This document shows positions 33,990 to 44,298 of a stretch of 64,000 nucleotides of DNA, in pieces (position 1 is the first letter of the stretch; each line of letters begins with the position of its first letter). The DNA comes from Trichomonas vaginalis G3 (lineage: Eukaryota > Parabasalia > Trichomonadida > Trichomonadidae): the NCBI RefSeq assembly GCF_026262505.1, contig NC_067203.1, positions 7,254,001-7,318,000 on the forward strand, read 5' to 3'. The notes under the pieces were generated by a model. That model saw only the letters and a list, made by a program, of their open reading frames with translations. It was not told the DNA's origin and made no database searches. Both the position numbers and the translations under genes were made by a program.

Positions 33990-35720
33990 TACCTAGTGGA
34001 TAAGACAATAATGAGTATGAAAAGAAAGAGAATTTTATATGACAATGATGAATATGAAAAGAAAGAGAAAATCATTATGCAATGATGGATGTGAAAAGTG
34101 AGGGAATTCCATAAGATAATGATAAGTGTGAAAATAAAGAGAATTCTATAAAATAATGATAAATATGAAAAGAAAGAGAATAATTTTCGAGTTAACCTCA
34201 GCACCATGTTCAACTAAGAATTTGACGATTTCTGTTGATTTAGTTTTAATTGCAATACTTAGAGGGCATTCATTAATATTGAGAGTATTATATAAAATAA
34301 TGAAAAACATGAAAGGAAAGAAAATGCTATAAGACAATAATAAATATGAAAAGAAAGAGAATTCCATAAGACAATGATTGATATGAAAAGAAAGAGAAAT
34401 TCATAAAATAATGATAAATATGAAAAGAAAATGAATCCAATAACGCAATGATAAACATGAAAGGAAAGAGAAATTTATAAGACAATGACAAATATGAAAA
34501 GAAGGAGAAAATCATATGGCAGTGGTGAATATGAAAAGAAAGAGAATTTGATATGACAATGATGAATATGAAAAGAAAGAGAAAATCATAATACAATGAT
34601 AAATATGAAAAGAGAGGGAATATTACGTGACAAATGAAAAGAAGAAGAATTCTATAAAATAATGATAAACATGAAAAGAAAGGGAATAATTCTCGAGTTA
34701 ACATCAGCGCCATGTTCAACTAAGAATTTGACAATTTCCATTGATTTAGTTTTGATTGCAATACTTAGAGGACATTCATTAATATTAAGAGAATTTCATC
34801 AAACAATGATAAATATGAAAAGAAAGAGAATTGGATAAAACAATGAGAAAATTAAAAAGAAATAGGATTGAATAAGACAATGATAAATATGAAAAGAAAG
34901 AGAATTCCATAAGGCAATGACAAGTATGAAAAGAAAGAGAATTTGATATGACAATAATGAGTATGAAAAGAAAGAGAAAATCATAATGCAATGATAAATA
35001 TGAAAAGAGAGGGAATATAATAAAAAAAGATATATATGAAAAGAAAGTGAATTCCATAAGATAATGATAAGTGTGAAAATAAAGAGAATGTAATTAAAAA
35101 ATGATAAATATGAAAAGAAAGAGAATAATTCTAGAGTTAACATCAGCACCATGTTCAACTAAGAATTTGACGATTTCTGTTGATTTAGTTTTAATTGCAA
35201 TACTTAGAGGGCATTCATTAATATTGAGAGTATTATATAAAATAATGAAAAACATGAAAGGAAAGAAAATGCTATAAGACAATAATAAATATGAAAAGAA
35301 AGAGAATTCCATAAGACAATGATTGATATGAAAAGAAAGAGAAATTCATAAAATAATGATAAATATGAAAAGAAAATGAATCCAATAACGCAATGATAAA
35401 CATGAAAGGAAAGACAAAATCATAAGACAATGATTGATATGAAAAGAAAGAGAATATAATAAAATAATTATAAATATGAAAAGAAAGAGTATAAGTTTCA
35501 TGTTAACATTAGCACCATGTTCAACTAAGAATTTGACAATTTCTCTTGAATGAGTTTTGATTGCAATACTTAGAGGGCATTCATTAATATTGAGGGAATA
35601 TCATCAAACAATAATAAATATAAGATGGAAGAGAATTCTATCAAGCAATGATAAATATGCATAGAAGGGGAATTCTATGAAACAATGATAAATATGAAAA
35701 GAAAATATATGTAAGTCTTG
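33990..35720 (-). repeat. 37-bp minisatellite interleaved with ankyrin-repeat remnants
   Basis: Units of 37 bases (AATGATAAATATGAAAAGAA plus AGAGAATTCCATAAGAC) run through the region. Four ankyrin-like remnants (minus strand, N-E-C-P-L-S-I-A-I-K-T-K-S-T-E-I-V-K-F-L pattern) sit at about 34190-34290, 34690-34790, 35130-35240 and 35490-35600. The blocks at about 34150-34430 and 35095-35420 are near-identical, a duplication of roughly 950 bases. Because 37 is not a multiple of 3, all three frames are used and the hydrophobic reading is not a real protein. The ankyrin gene upstream (35675-36547) runs into this array. Confidence 0.8.
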
Positions 35721-36547
35721 TTGATATCTTCTCCATTAGAAAGTAAATAAGACGCAACATCATAATTTCCGAAATACATACTTTCTGCTATTGAATCAAA
35801 ATTTTGTCCAAAATTTGATTTAAAGTACTCAGCAATTTCATAATTATGATAATCCAATGCTGCATTAATCATGTTATCAAATGATTTACCATCTTCTATC
35901 ATTTGCATAAAAATGTTTGTATTTCCGCCTTGAACAGCATATTTTTCGGAATTATCAGTGTATTGAGCTCCTAAATTTTTCATGTAATTGAAACACAATT
36001 CTGATCCGTATTTAATTGCGCAATCAAGTGGTGTGATATCATAGCCTATTTCCTTTTCAATATTAAGATCTGGAAACTTACTCTTAAGATCTGGAAACTT
36101 ACTCTTAAGATCATCAACTTTATCCCATGCAATATAGTAAAAAGGAGTTTCTGTTGAAAATAAATTCAGAATTTCTTCTTCCTCCATTTCAGGTTTGAAG
36201 TTTTCAAATTTGAAACCTTTATAATGAAGAAGAGTCGCTAATTTCTCATTTTCAGGTTTGATGATGTCTGAAAATTCGCTTAGTATCTTTTGGTAAAGTT
36301 CTGATAATAATTTAATATTTTTCTCACGAATTTGTGAAATAATGTCAATCAAGTAAAGTGACGTTTGGATAGATATTTTGTTAGTTGCAATGAATTCTAT
36401 AATTTGTGAAGATATTTGTAAAATATTATTGGAATTCACACTACAAATGATTTTTGATGCCTGACTAGGGTATTCAAATACTTCAATTAGCTTAACGTCA
36501 CTAAAATCGTATCCAATTTCATTTTTTGATTCTTCAGAACTTGGCAT
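35675..36547 (-). CDS. Ankyrin/DUF3447-type protein, C-terminus lost into minisatellite
   Basis: Trichomonad ankyrin family. I chose ATG 36547 (M-P-S-S-E-E-S) over the longer frame at 36643, since family members start in this way. The N-terminal region (about 1-120) is helical. A DUF3447-like and ankyrin region follows (D-I-T-P-L-D-C-A-I-K-Y-G then N-F-G-Q-N-F-D-S-I-A-E-S-M-Y-F-G-N-Y-D-V-A-S-Y-L-L-S-N-G). A seven-residue tandem repeat (L-K-S-K-F-P-D) is present. The frame dissolves at 35700 into the minisatellite, so the last repeats are missing or out of frame. Protein-protein binding is the likely role. Confidence 0.75.
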   Translation of the reverse strand: MPSSEESKNEIGYDFSDVKLIEVFEYPSQASKIICSVNSNNILQISSQIIEFIATNKISIQTSLYLIDIISQIREKNIKLLSELYQKILSEFSDIIKPENEKLATLLHYKGFKFENFKPEMEEEEILNLFSTETPFYYIAWDKVDDLKSKFPDLKSKFPDLNIEKEIGYDITPLDCAIKYGSELCFNYMKNLGAQYTDNSEKYAVQGGNTNIFMQMIEDGKSFDNMINAALDYHNYEIAEYFKSNFGQNFDSIAESMYFGNYDVASYLLSNGEDINKTYIYFLFIFIIVS

Positions 36548-36643
36548 ACTTTGCAAAAAAATTTGCTTTGTCACTTTTGATGTCAAAAAATGAAATATTT
36601 TTGGAATCACTTTTTGAATCTGTAAATGAGTTGGCAAACCCAA

Positions 36644-36824
36644 ATTTTAGCTAAAAGTGACAGGGGAAAAAAACGTTTAGTATTAAAAAAAAAGACCGAT
36701 GAGAGCTTCGTTCGAAATATAGAGGGAACTGAGAATGCGCAACCATTCTCAGGGAATATTGGATGCTATTCCCGTTCCCTCTGTATGGAAAATTGAGGTT
36801 TTCAAAGGGAGTTAAAATAATATC
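36644..36824. other. AT-rich spacer with small palindromic stretch
   Basis: No gene. It includes GAGGGAACTGAGAATGCG and later GGGAATATTGGATGCTATTCCC, an inverted pair (GGGAAT/ATTCCC), before the 120-bp tandem repeats. Confidence 0.45.
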
Positions 36825-37185
36825 AAATTTATACTAATTTACTTCAAAATACAAAAGTATTTGACAGCTAAAATTAGTTACTTTAGCAAGCCTATCAATA
36901 CCCTTTTACGATTATTGTTACTTTTTCGAAATAAAAGTAAAAACAAATTTATACTAATTTACTTCAAAATACAAAAGTATTTGACAGCTAAAATTAGTTA
37001 CTTTAGCAAGCCTATCAATACCCTTTTACGATTATTGCTACTTTTTCGAAATAAAAGTAAAAACAAATTTATACTAATTTACTTCAAAATACAAAAGTAT
37101 TTGACAGCTAAAATTAGTTACTTTAGCAAGCCTATCAATACCCTTTTACGATTATTGCTACTTTTTCGAAATAAAATAAATTTAT
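36825..37185 (+). repeat. 120-bp tandem repeat, three units
   Basis: Three near-identical units, beginning AAATTTATACTAATTTACTT and ending TTTCGAAATAAAAGTAAAAAC. The units differ by one base or so (ATTGTT/ATTGCT). As 120 is a multiple of 3, an open frame runs through, but the protein is a plain repeat with no family resemblance, so I treat it as non-coding. Confidence 0.9.
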
Positions 37186-37277
37186 TATCAAAAACCTTTT
37201 TTTTCTTAGTAAAAATAAACGAAATTTTTTACCTTATGAACTTTTGATGGAAATATGCAAATTTAAAATAATAAAGA

Positions 37278-37374
37278 AAGCCGCGAGCGAAGCGATCGGC
37301 TTAGTTCGAAGATTTTGATTCAAATCTTTGCTGATCTGTAATTCGCGGAAGCCGCGAGCGAATCGAGCGGCTTA
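37278..37374. repeat. Two GC-rich hairpins (CCGCGAGCGAAGCGA type)
   Basis: AAGCCGCGAGCGAAGCGATC at 37278 and AAGCCGCGAGCGAATCGAGC at 37349. Both are followed by a direct repeat of ATTTTGATTCAAATCTTTGCT, so the pair was made by local duplication. Same family as 29794-29890. Confidence 0.7.
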
Positions 37375-37639
37375 GGTCTAAAATTTTGATTCAAATCTTT
37401 GCTTATATTCCTTAAATTCTTTATGAAACTCGCAACAGTTCCATAAAAAATTTTAAATTCTAAACTGTCGAAATTACCGATCGGTAATCACACCCTTCAC
37501 GGGTGTGTCACTTTTAGCTAAAATTACCCCTACTCTTGACTGATATGATTATATCACAAACACAGTCACCAATAATTTTTTTCAGCCAAAGAACAGCTTG
37601 TGCACAATTAAAAACACAATCAATAACATTTTTTTCTAG

Positions 37640-37790
37640 TTTAAGGGTGCCCTATAGACGATAGACCACCCTCAGAAAAGCACTTTTAAGGTTATTATAT
37701 TGAGAACTAGAATCCGGATAATCCATTCATTCGAGTTCTAATAAGGTTAATTTTGTGATGTTTACATTATCGTTATAGGGCACCCTTAAA
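37640..37790. mobile_element. MITE-like element with 17-bp inverted ends
   Basis: TTTAAGGGTGCCCTATA at 37640 is inverted at 37774-37790. 151 bases long, no coding capacity, and no target duplication that I could identify. It holds the 3' end of the leucine-rich-repeat remnant frame. Confidence 0.65.
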
Positions 37791-38044
37791 ATCATCATTT
37801 TTTTTAATGCCAGTTTAATTTTCAAATTTGAACAAGATAACTTCTTCAAGAACTCTTTTAATTGTGATCCATCTGGAAATGTTACTTTCTCTAATGTTGT
37901 TGCACTTCCTAAGAATGCGCCTTTTGTACATCTGTCTGTAAGATATTGTCCATAAATCCTTTCACAATCAACATTTAATGTAAAATCAACAACATTTGTA
38001 GTGGTTTTTAATAGTGTTCCTTCATATCCGTCTGAATCTACCAT
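37727..38044 (-). pseudogene. Leucine-rich repeat (BspA-like) remnant
   Basis: 105-codon frame from ATG 38044. It includes T-L-E-K-V-T-F-P-D-G-S-Q-L-K, a BspA-like LRR pattern. It ends inside the MITE-like element at 37727 and is much shorter than BspA-like proteins, which have many repeats and a membrane anchor. Probably a gene fragment. Confidence 0.4.
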
Positions 38045-38049
38045 TTATT

Positions 38050-38250
38050 AACAATTCATATCTAATTGAAATATTGGATTTGCCTAAATTGAAATGTATT
38101 GAATTTTTTGATAACAAAAAAGACGATAAAGTCTTTTCAACGGCCCTAGAGTTGTTTATCGGCCTTATGGCAACCACTTTTCATGACAAACCAAAAAAAA
38201 TTAATAAATTTTTGAGGTTGGAACATCTTTATTATAGTGGTCATTATTGA
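38050..38250 (+). pseudogene. Possible second LRR fragment
   Basis: Frame with L-D-L-P-K-L-K-C-I-E-F and a closing L-E-H-L-Y-Y-S-G-H-Y, an LRR-like rhythm, on the opposite strand to the fragment just upstream. Too short and isolated to be a gene; low confidence. Confidence 0.25.
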
Positions 38251-38757
38251 TAATGTAAACCACTCAATTGCAATGTAAAGTTAACTTTACATGGCATGCT
38301 TATGGTTATATGATGAAAAGTGATGTCCGCTATAACACCCACTTTGAGTCAGAAACTTCTGTAAAATCATATCTTACTACCATTTTAAAATTTAATTTGG
38401 GAGACTAGCAACTTATCATGAAATCACAAAAAAAATACTTTTCAAGGCGAATTTTCTTCCCTAGTAGGCACTATTCAGCTATTTCGATGTGATAATAGTC
38501 TAAGTTAAGTTAATATTACATCAAGATTTCCACCACGACTAATATTACATCAAACGCATCAAAACTTCCACTAACTTCTCTTATTATTTCATTGTTCATT
38601 TATGAAGTATAGTATAGTATTGAAAAAGTATATAATAATACAGGGGTCGATTCTCCTAAGTCATTTTATTGTTGTGGATCGCCTCCACTCAATGCTTTTC
38701 AGGGCATAAATTGTCCTTCTATCAGAAAAGTAAACTTCAAAATACTAAAGTTTTTTA
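38251..38757. other. Intergenic, nothing recognised
   Basis: AT-rich. A short direct repeat (TTAATATTACATCAAG and ACTAATATTACATCAAAC) lies near 38510-38550. No gene supported. Confidence 0.5.
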
Positions 38758-39672
38758 TTATATTAACAAAGTACCATTAATTTCTGATCCTTTAGAATCT
38801 GATTTTTCGTTATTGGTTCCATCAGAGAGAGTTGAAATTATAAATAATATCGGAGCATATACAAACAACATTGATAATATTATAAACGCATCAAATATCA
38901 AATTTATGGATGATGAATGTTTCAAAATCACATAAAAGTAATAATATTTTGAAAGTTGAATAACCCACAATGCGAGTTCAATCATAAATCCAAGCCACAA
39001 AACCATAAACGCCGCAATCAGTCTTGGCAAGATTTTTGATGGAATGAAATGGCTTGCTGATCTCGTTAAAAATAAATTATAAATAATATAAAACAGAAAT
39101 GTGAATATATAGTAGGAACGATCAATAACTTCATAATTATAGTTCAATATGGTAAATAAGATGCTTCCTTCTTCTTCATAAGATGTATTTTTAAATGTGA
39201 GAAATAGTGTGACTCCAGTAAAAACTAAATAATAGTATTTCAATCCTAGGCAAAAGTAGCCAATGTATCTTGTCCACCTGAAACCTATTAAAGAAAAAAT
39301 TCTAAAATTGTGAAAAGAAAAATCCCAAGTAGTCAAGAAATATACGACTTTGAATAAACTATAAAGTAATTTGTAACAAATGTCATTATAAATATAGTTA
39401 ACTGTGTTTATCCAAATTGTTTTTGATAATGTGTAAAAGATTGATCCAAGGCAGATGCCAACACCTGGATAGTTAACTGATTTTAATGAAAAAGACTGAG
39501 ATCTAAGTGCTCTAGATATGTAATAAAAAAATGGAAGTACCAGAATTGACTTTAAAAAGACTTTAGAATACAAGTATGGGTCATCATAATTGAAGTCTCG
39601 AATAAAGGTATGTCCTTTGGTTTCATTTAAATACCAATCGAGATAATAAATTTGCTTAATTTTGTTACCCAT
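38758..39672 (-). CDS. Polytopic membrane protein, about 304 aa, unknown
   Basis: Multi-pass membrane protein with about six to eight hydrophobic segments. They include S-I-L-V-L-P-F-F-Y-Y-I (about 41-51), a block near 120-185, L-I-A-A-F-M-V-L-W-L-G-F (about 220-231) and A-F-I-I-L-S-M-L-F-V-Y-A-P-I-L-F (about 262-277). The start is M-G-N at 39672; the TTG immediately upstream is not used. A charged C-terminus of about 25 residues follows. Family unknown. Confidence 0.7.
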   Translation of the reverse strand: MGNKIKQIYYLDWYLNETKGHTFIRDFNYDDPYLYSKVFLKSILVLPFFYYISRALRSQSFSLKSVNYPGVGICLGSIFYTLSKTIWINTVNYIYNDICYKLLYSLFKVVYFLTTWDFSFHNFRIFSLIGFRWTRYIGYFCLGLKYYYLVFTGVTLFLTFKNTSYEEEGSILFTILNYNYEVIDRSYYIFTFLFYIIYNLFLTRSASHFIPSKILPRLIAAFMVLWLGFMIELALWVIQLSKYYYFYVILKHSSSINLIFDAFIILSMLFVYAPILFIISTLSDGTNNEKSDSKGSEINGTLLI

Positions 39673-40103
39673 CAAATTAAGGTTTATCTTTCACACTCAC
39701 AATTTTGAATACCCCTCTCAACATGAATTTTCAATCCATGCTTCTATGATATATATAATACAATATCAAATTTGAAATATTCTCAATTATTCAGTACATA
39801 TTGAAATTAATAAAATGGTTTAGAAAATACATTACAATTAGTTTGAAATTTGATACCATAAAATCCCATTATTCAAATTTGAGTTTAAATTGAAAAAATA
39901 AAAGTTTGTGAAAAAGTTCAAGGATAAATGAAAATAATTGTATCTGTTAGATGGTATATGTTATTTTTTTGGAATAAAAAATTATTGGGTCACTTGATCT
40001 GTGTCAAATGACACAATTTCGAAAAAGGTAGAAAAATTCTATAATTCGGTATTTAATACATAAAAATAAAACTATTAACACAATAAAATACACTAAGAGT
40101 TTC
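39673..40103. other. Intergenic, nothing recognised
   Basis: AT-rich and without convincing frames. It separates two co-oriented minus-strand genes. Confidence 0.5.
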
Positions 40104-41699
40104 TTATTTTCCCATTTGTTGCTTGTAATACTCAATTAATTTTCCTGATTTCTCAAGCGCATCTTCTAAGCGCTTTCTTTCGAGTTCTTCGATCTGAAGA
40201 CGCTTCTTAACTTTCATTAACTCTGTTCTAAGCATGAAATTATCAGTTCTCAGCCTGACAAGTTCTTCATTTTCGGATGTTGCAGGAGTAACAGAAGCCT
40301 TTGGTGTTCCAAGCTGCTGGGAGGCAGAAAATTGTTGCGATTGTTGTTGTGATGTGAACTGTTGTGTGGTCTGGAACTGAGCAGTTGAAAATTGTTGATT
40401 TGTTGAGTATTGTTTAGTTGAAGCAAACTGTTGAGTGGAGGAAGCTGTTGCTGGTGCAACTTGTGGCTGTTTTGGTAATCCCTGACTTAATTTCTGCGAT
40501 GTTGGTAAAGGAGCATCGTATAAATTAGATGAAGACATGTATTTATCATCAAGAATAGAATCATCGTACATATTGTTCTGAGAATCTTTAGTATAATTAC
40601 TTGTTGGTAAGTTTTGGCTATATTGTTTTGGTGAAATTGGAATATCGAAATTATTTGGAGATTTCGGAGGAACAATTGGTGATTTCTGTGGTTGGTATTG
40701 TGGAACAGATGTTTGTGCCATTGATGTATAGCTTGGACGTGGTTGGAATTTAGATGATGTTGGTTGTGAAGGTTTGTAGTCATCAATATCCGTTTTAATA
40801 CCACTATCAAATGAAGGAGCATTCATATATCCTGAAATAGATGAGTTCATGTCGAATGAAAAACTTGATTGAGTTTGTGGCTGATAAGTAAAGCTTGGAT
40901 CTTTATGAGCGTTCCTAAACTCTGTAGCTGGTGATTGTAATACGGATGATTGTGATTTTGAAGCTGGAGAGGTAAAATCGTATTTTGCTGAGGGTTGAGG
41001 AGCTGATTTTGGTGGCATTGGTGATGTATTGAACTTTGGAGATGATGTTGGTGAGCTATTTCCGGATGATATCGATTGAATCTTAGAGAAAAGATTATCA
41101 ATATCAGCTTTGATATTTTGTAATTCTAGATTGTCTGTTGAACCAAGTTTATGCTGAACAGGTTGGCGGGACATTTGTTGTTTTGGTGGTGTAATTTGTG
41201 GGGAAGGAGATTGTCGATAATCTCTCTGAATTGGAATATCTGATGGAATTTGAACGCTGGAGTATCTGTTTGTATTGATTGTCGTTTGGGTGGGTTTATA
41301 GTCTCTTTGAATTGGGATGTCTGGAGAAATCTGTACACTTGAGTATTTTGATGTGCTGGCTGATGATTGAGATGGTTTGTAATCTCTTTGAGGTAAGGTA
41401 TCTTTAGGAGCTTGTATATTTGTATATTTACTTTGTGGAGGTTGGTAAGTTTGTGGTGCGATGGAACTTGGTCGAATATTCGGTGCAATAGTTTCGCGCT
41501 GAGGTGGGATTGATGATTTCTGAGCATCTCTTGGTGATATTGTATCCCAATTAGGCCAAATTTGCCTGCATTGGTCATCTAACAAAGAAAGAGTGGCACT
41601 TGAGTTATTATAATCGTCAAGGTTGCGCTCTTCTTGGTCTAATATGGAGTTAATTACATCAGCTTCTTGTTGATTAAGCCTATGTCCTTGTCCAAACAT
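40104..41699 (-). CDS. Q/S/P-rich disordered protein with C-terminal coiled coil, 531 aa
   Basis: No catalytic domain. Residues about 55-455 are low-complexity (Q, S, P, T, Y repeats; D-I-P-I-Q-R-D-Y recurs). Residues about 470-530 form a coiled coil (E-E-L-V-R-L-R-T-D-N-F-M-L-R). Such layout suggests a scaffold or condensate-forming protein. A match to the trichomonad initiator (TCACTTT on the minus strand, 41715-41721) lies about 16 bases before the ATG. Frames on the same strand at 40250-41578 are shadows. Confidence 0.75.
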   Translation of the reverse strand: MFGQGHRLNQQEADVINSILDQEERNLDDYNNSSATLSLLDDQCRQIWPNWDTISPRDAQKSSIPPQRETIAPNIRPSSIAPQTYQPPQSKYTNIQAPKDTLPQRDYKPSQSSASTSKYSSVQISPDIPIQRDYKPTQTTINTNRYSSVQIPSDIPIQRDYRQSPSPQITPPKQQMSRQPVQHKLGSTDNLELQNIKADIDNLFSKIQSISSGNSSPTSSPKFNTSPMPPKSAPQPSAKYDFTSPASKSQSSVLQSPATEFRNAHKDPSFTYQPQTQSSFSFDMNSSISGYMNAPSFDSGIKTDIDDYKPSQPTSSKFQPRPSYTSMAQTSVPQYQPQKSPIVPPKSPNNFDIPISPKQYSQNLPTSNYTKDSQNNMYDDSILDDKYMSSSNLYDAPLPTSQKLSQGLPKQPQVAPATASSTQQFASTKQYSTNQQFSTAQFQTTQQFTSQQQSQQFSASQQLGTPKASVTPATSENEELVRLRTDNFMLRTELMKVKKRLQIEELERKRLEDALEKSGKLIEYYKQQMGK

Positions 41700-41714
41700 G
41701 ATTTTTCTTGATAA

Positions 41715-41721
41715 AAAGTGA
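41715..41721 (-). promoter_or_regulatory. Trichomonad initiator (Inr) of the Q/S/P-rich gene
   Basis: TCACTTT matches the consensus TCAYTWY; the A would be about 20 bases from the ATG at 41699, the usual 5' leader length. Confidence 0.65.
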
Positions 41722-42447
41722 CCGTTTAAAAATATTTCACAGAATGTTTAACATTGATTCCTTCACTATTTACCCCAACTCAGTAAAACAAAACGATTTC
41801 ATCTCATAAACATTGTATCTAATCAATATTTGATCTCTAAATCAATATGAAAAGTACCAAATTGAGAAATTCATACTTTGTACTACATGTTAAATTGATG
41901 TCCATACATAATAAAATGCCAAAACATTTCAATAATCATCAAAACGTCATATATTGAAATCCTAATTCATAATTATAAAATATTTCGAACATTTGATGTG
42001 AATATTTAATCCATCTGTATATATTAGACATTTAGGCTTATCTTTTATTTCAGAAATTTTCCAAGAAAAACAGAAAATTCAAAATTTAAATCAAATTTCA
42101 ACATTTTTTATTATCAAATTTTCAATTTTGAAATTTTTTTGGAAAATATCGGAAATGTTATTCATCTCCTTTACAGTTGCTTATTTCAATTTTAAGCTTT
42201 TTGTCTCTAAATTGTTGAGAATAGAATACAATATTCTTTATTATTCTCTTTCATCATTAATGTGATTAAAATTTATCATTTTGTTCAAATTTAATGACAT
42301 GTTCGATTGGAATTAGTCAATGGAGAGGAATATTTTCAAATATGAAATTTAGATTTTAAGCATTTTTGTTGTTTCTTTGTTGGTTGGAGTAAAAAAGAAG
42401 GTTTAATTTAAGATAATATATGAAAATAATTGAATTCAATAATTATT
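41722..42447. other. Intergenic, nothing recognised
   Basis: AT-rich. No frames or repeats stand out. Confidence 0.5.
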
Positions 42448-43899
42448 TTATTCTTCGAGCATGTCGTTCTCCTTGAGGTACTCGTAGATCTGGAGAAGTC
42501 TTGTGTACTTCTGGATACGTTCTCCGCGGGCTGTTGAGCCTGTCTTGATTGACTGGGCGCCGATGGCGACAGCAAGATCAGCGATGAGGGAGTTGCCTGT
42601 CTCGCCTGAGCGGTGAGAAACCATGACATTCTGTCCTTCCTTGAGAATGAGGGAAGCAGCTCTCATAGCTTCTGAGATTGTACCGATCTGGTTGACCTTG
42701 AGAAGAAGTGCGTTGCACCACTTGCCCTTGATACCCTTCTCGATTGTCTTCGGGTTTGTTGTGTAAAGATCATCACCGACGAGTTGAATCCTGTCACCGA
42801 GGACGGAGTTGAGGAGCTTCCAGTGCTCGTAGTCCTTCTCCTGAAGGCCATCTTCGATGGAGATGATAGCTGGGTGCTTCTCGACGAGGTTCTTCCAGTA
42901 TTCGACCATTTCAGCGCCTGTCTTGAAAACGCCGACTTCGACTTCGTAGAGCTTCTTGTTCTCATCGTAGAATTCGGATGAGGCAGCATCGAGGCCGATG
43001 AAGATGTCTTCGCCTGGAACATAGCCAGCATCTTGGATGGCGGCTTCGATGATGGTGAGTGTTTCCTCTGGGGAGTTGAGGAGTGGAGCATAGCCTCCCT
43101 CATCACCAAGGTTCTTAGCGGAAACGTCGTAATCCTTGACGAGTCTTGCGCCTAATTTCTGGTAGACTTCAGCGACCATGCGGAGCTGATCTGGGAATGG
43201 GTGTGTTGTAGATGGAGCGACCATGAATTCCTGGAGCTTAAGGTTGCCTCCGGCGTGCTTGCCACCGTTGAGGATGTTGAAGAATGGCTGTGGGAGTTTG
43301 AACTTCTCTGGCATCTCCTTGTGGAACATTCGAGCAAGGTAAACGAAGAGTGGTTCATCATAAAGCTTAGCGGCAGCTGTTGCAAGAGCGAAGGATGTGG
43401 CTGTGCATGCGTTGCCACCAAGGTTTGTCTTGAGCTCTGTGCCATCGAGCTTGCGGATCTTGGAATCAAGATCGTAGAGATCCTCGAGGCGGACGTCCTT
43501 AAGAGCTGGAGAAATGATTTCGGTAACATTCTTAGCGGCCTTTAATGTGCCCTTGCCGTTGTAACGCTTTGGATCCTTATCACGAAGTTCAACAGCTTCG
43601 TTGGAGCCTGTAGAAGCACCAGATGGAGCAGAAGAACGACCGGCGAAAACAACTCTGCCGCAGAAGTTTGCGTAAACATCGACTTCAACTGTTGGATTTC
43701 CGCGAGAATCAAGAACTTCACGGCCAACAAGGTGATGGATTGTTGGTGGAAGAGCGCGAGATTCTAATAATTTGGAAAGGAAGCCAGCAAGATCTTCTGG
43801 CTTCTTTTCAAGAGCCAAGTTGAGGCCTTCTTGAAGAACTTCACGGACCTTTGATGTTTCAATGTATGTTTTGCTCTCAGCAACCTTATCAGCTGACAT
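42448..43899 (-). CDS. Enolase, 483 aa
   Basis: 2-phosphoglycerate to phosphoenolpyruvate, cytosolic glycolysis. Signatures: S-G-A-S-T-G loop, L-G-D-E-G-G-Y-A-P, S-I-E-D-G-L metal-binding Asp/Glu, and L-L-K-V-N-Q-I-G-T with the catalytic Lys. I chose ATG 43899 (M-S-A-D-K); frames continue upstream to 44085, but with no enolase-like content. CCACTTTATAATG at the start resembles an initiator-plus-ATG arrangement. Relative to common enolases it has about 40-50 extra N-terminal residues. GC and codon use are higher than in neighbours, as for highly expressed genes. Confidence 0.95.
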   Translation of the reverse strand: MSADKVAESKTYIETSKVREVLQEGLNLALEKKPEDLAGFLSKLLESRALPPTIHHLVGREVLDSRGNPTVEVDVYANFCGRVVFAGRSSAPSGASTGSNEAVELRDKDPKRYNGKGTLKAAKNVTEIISPALKDVRLEDLYDLDSKIRKLDGTELKTNLGGNACTATSFALATAAAKLYDEPLFVYLARMFHKEMPEKFKLPQPFFNILNGGKHAGGNLKLQEFMVAPSTTHPFPDQLRMVAEVYQKLGARLVKDYDVSAKNLGDEGGYAPLLNSPEETLTIIEAAIQDAGYVPGEDIFIGLDAASSEFYDENKKLYEVEVGVFKTGAEMVEYWKNLVEKHPAIISIEDGLQEKDYEHWKLLNSVLGDRIQLVGDDLYTTNPKTIEKGIKGKWCNALLLKVNQIGTISEAMRAASLILKEGQNVMVSHRSGETGNSLIADLAVAIGAQSIKTGSTARGERIQKYTRLLQIYEYLKENDMLEE

Positions 43900-44298
43900 T
43901 ATAAAGTGGCCATAACCGCTCATTTTTGTCAGCCCTGCCTTCTCATCACTTCTTATTGATTTAGGATATGGATTATCAAAAAATGCTAGGAGGATTAAAA
44001 TTGGCCTCATGAGGAAATCATCAGATTTAGGAAAAATGGGAAGCACCATTTCGGAAACATTTAAGCCAAGAAATATTCTATTCACTAATTCTGTGTAATA
44101 GATTTATTAATGGAAAATGATTTTAAATGATTGGTTTCAATACTTGAATTTTGATCTTGCTCGTTGATTCTTAATCTTGTGGGTATTGACTTATTTCCTA
44201 CAGGCAGTGATGCTTTTTTGATGCAACAATTGATGTTTTGCATATGTTTTAATTTTATAAAAATTATTTTTTATAAGATTTATATACAAACAATTTTA
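43900..44298. other. Intergenic, nothing recognised
   Basis: Upstream of enolase, AT-rich; no other gene supported. Confidence 0.5.

Noticed and set aside
33974-35312. Long hydrophobic minus-strand frames rich in F, L, I, S
   Set aside because: They are translations of the 37-bp minisatellite in three frames, not membrane proteins.
36861-37247. 128-codon frame with repeated M-T-A-K-I-S-Y-F-S-K
   Set aside because: Exact product of three 120-bp tandem repeats with no family match; open only because 120 is a multiple of 3.
38669-38935. 88-codon plus-strand frame
   Set aside because: Lies opposite the polytopic membrane protein gene, with no features of its own.
43900-44085. Enolase N-terminal extension to 44085
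   Set aside because: The upstream frame has no enolase-like content, and an initiator-like sequence plus ATG lies at 43899.
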